Positions 5,204 to 5,305 of a DNA stretch of 5,305 bases are shown here, piece by piece (position 1 is the stretch's first letter; each line of letters starts with the position of its first letter). The position numbers were made by a program, and so were the translations under genes. The notes beneath the pieces are model-generated. The model did not search any database, was not told the DNA's origin, and saw only the letters and a list, made by a program, of their open reading frames with translations. Location of the stretch: the NCBI GenBank assembly GCA_900771305.1, contig CAAGNL010000421.1:1-5305 (forward strand), read 5' to 3'. This DNA comes from Kiritimatiellia bacterium. Lineage in GTDB: Bacteria > Verrucomicrobiota > Kiritimatiellia > RFP12 > UBA1067.

Positions 5204-5233
5204 CGTCGACCTTCGGGTCGGCGTTTTTGTTTT
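5204..5233 (+). terminator. Rho-independent terminator of tRNA-Glu (UUCG tetraloop)
   Basis: An 8-bp stem, CGTCGACC (5204-5211) with GGTCGGCG (5216-5223) including one G-T pair, closes the very stable TTCG loop. It is followed by TTTTTGTTTT (5224-5233). It starts 12 bases after the tRNA CCA, as expected for a single tRNA transcript. Confidence 0.88.
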
Positions 5234-5249
5234 CACACGACAAACTACT

Positions 5250-5305
5250 GAGGCAATTGCAAAACCTCGTTAAAGCGGCGGCATCGTCGATGCCGCCCTA
5301 CCAGA
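5250..5305. repeat. Palindromic intergenic sequence running off the right edge
   Basis: GCAATTGC (5253-5260) is a perfect palindrome lying within GAGG (5250-5253) and CCTC (5265-5268). Further on, GGCGGCATC-GTC-GATGCCGCC (5277-5297) is a 9-bp perfect inverted repeat followed by CTACCAGA at the window end. No T tract follows within the window, so it is not an obvious terminator. Its style resembles dispersed intergenic palindromes, but only one copy is in view. No gene is visible in 5234-5305. Confidence 0.4.

Overview
The window looks like a piece of a GC-rich bacterial chromosome. It carries one housekeeping gene that can be named with certainty (uvrB), a tetratricopeptide-repeat (TPR) protein gene, a tRNA-Glu gene, and an upstream accessory-looking stretch of lower GC with genes I do not recognise. 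The three clear units each have a plausible extended -10 promoter (TGN before the -10 box). Strong Shine-Dalgarno sequences precede two of the genes, so this is a bacterium with ordinary sigma70-type expression. The tRNA-Glu with a G1-U72 end pair, the GC-rich codon use with AT-rich intergenic patches, and the style of the intergenic palindromes (a hairpin of the GGCGGCATC / GATGCCGCC kind at the right edge) remind me of the Kiritimatiellae/Verrucomicrobiota group. That assignment is an impression and cannot be proven from this window.

Layout. Positions 1-71 are the last codons of a GC-rich gene that enters from the left. Its stop overlaps the possible TTG start of a 60-codon ORF (68-250), which in turn overlaps by 11 bases a 259-residue secreted-looking protein gene (240-1019) with a perfect AGGAGG site. 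These two are visibly more AT-rich than the rest and match no family I know. Positions 1020-1400 hold a possible 23-residue hydrophobic peptide (1071-1142), perhaps the start of a decayed gene, and then a GC-rich, inverted-repeat-bearing stretch that may be a dispersed repeat or structured RNA.

A promoter at about 1402-1430 should start a transcript with a leader of roughly 115 bases. That leader contains a 27-codon upstream ORF (1466-1549) ending two bases before the uvrB start (1552-3552). No terminator is visible after uvrB. A new promoter with a consensus TATAAT drives the TPR gene (3614-5026), which ends in a strong hairpin at 5057-5088. The tRNA-Glu (UUC) promoter is built into that terminator hairpin. 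The tRNA (5118-5192, CCA encoded) is followed by a UUCG-loop terminator. The last 70 bases contain no gene, only palindromes.

How the parts work together: UvrB is the damage-verification helicase of nucleotide excision repair. The TPR protein is a cytoplasmic scaffold-like protein of unknown partner with its own promoter, so its position next to uvrB need not mean a repair role. The upstream small genes are translationally coupled and probably form one unknown unit, with one partner small and charged and the other exported.
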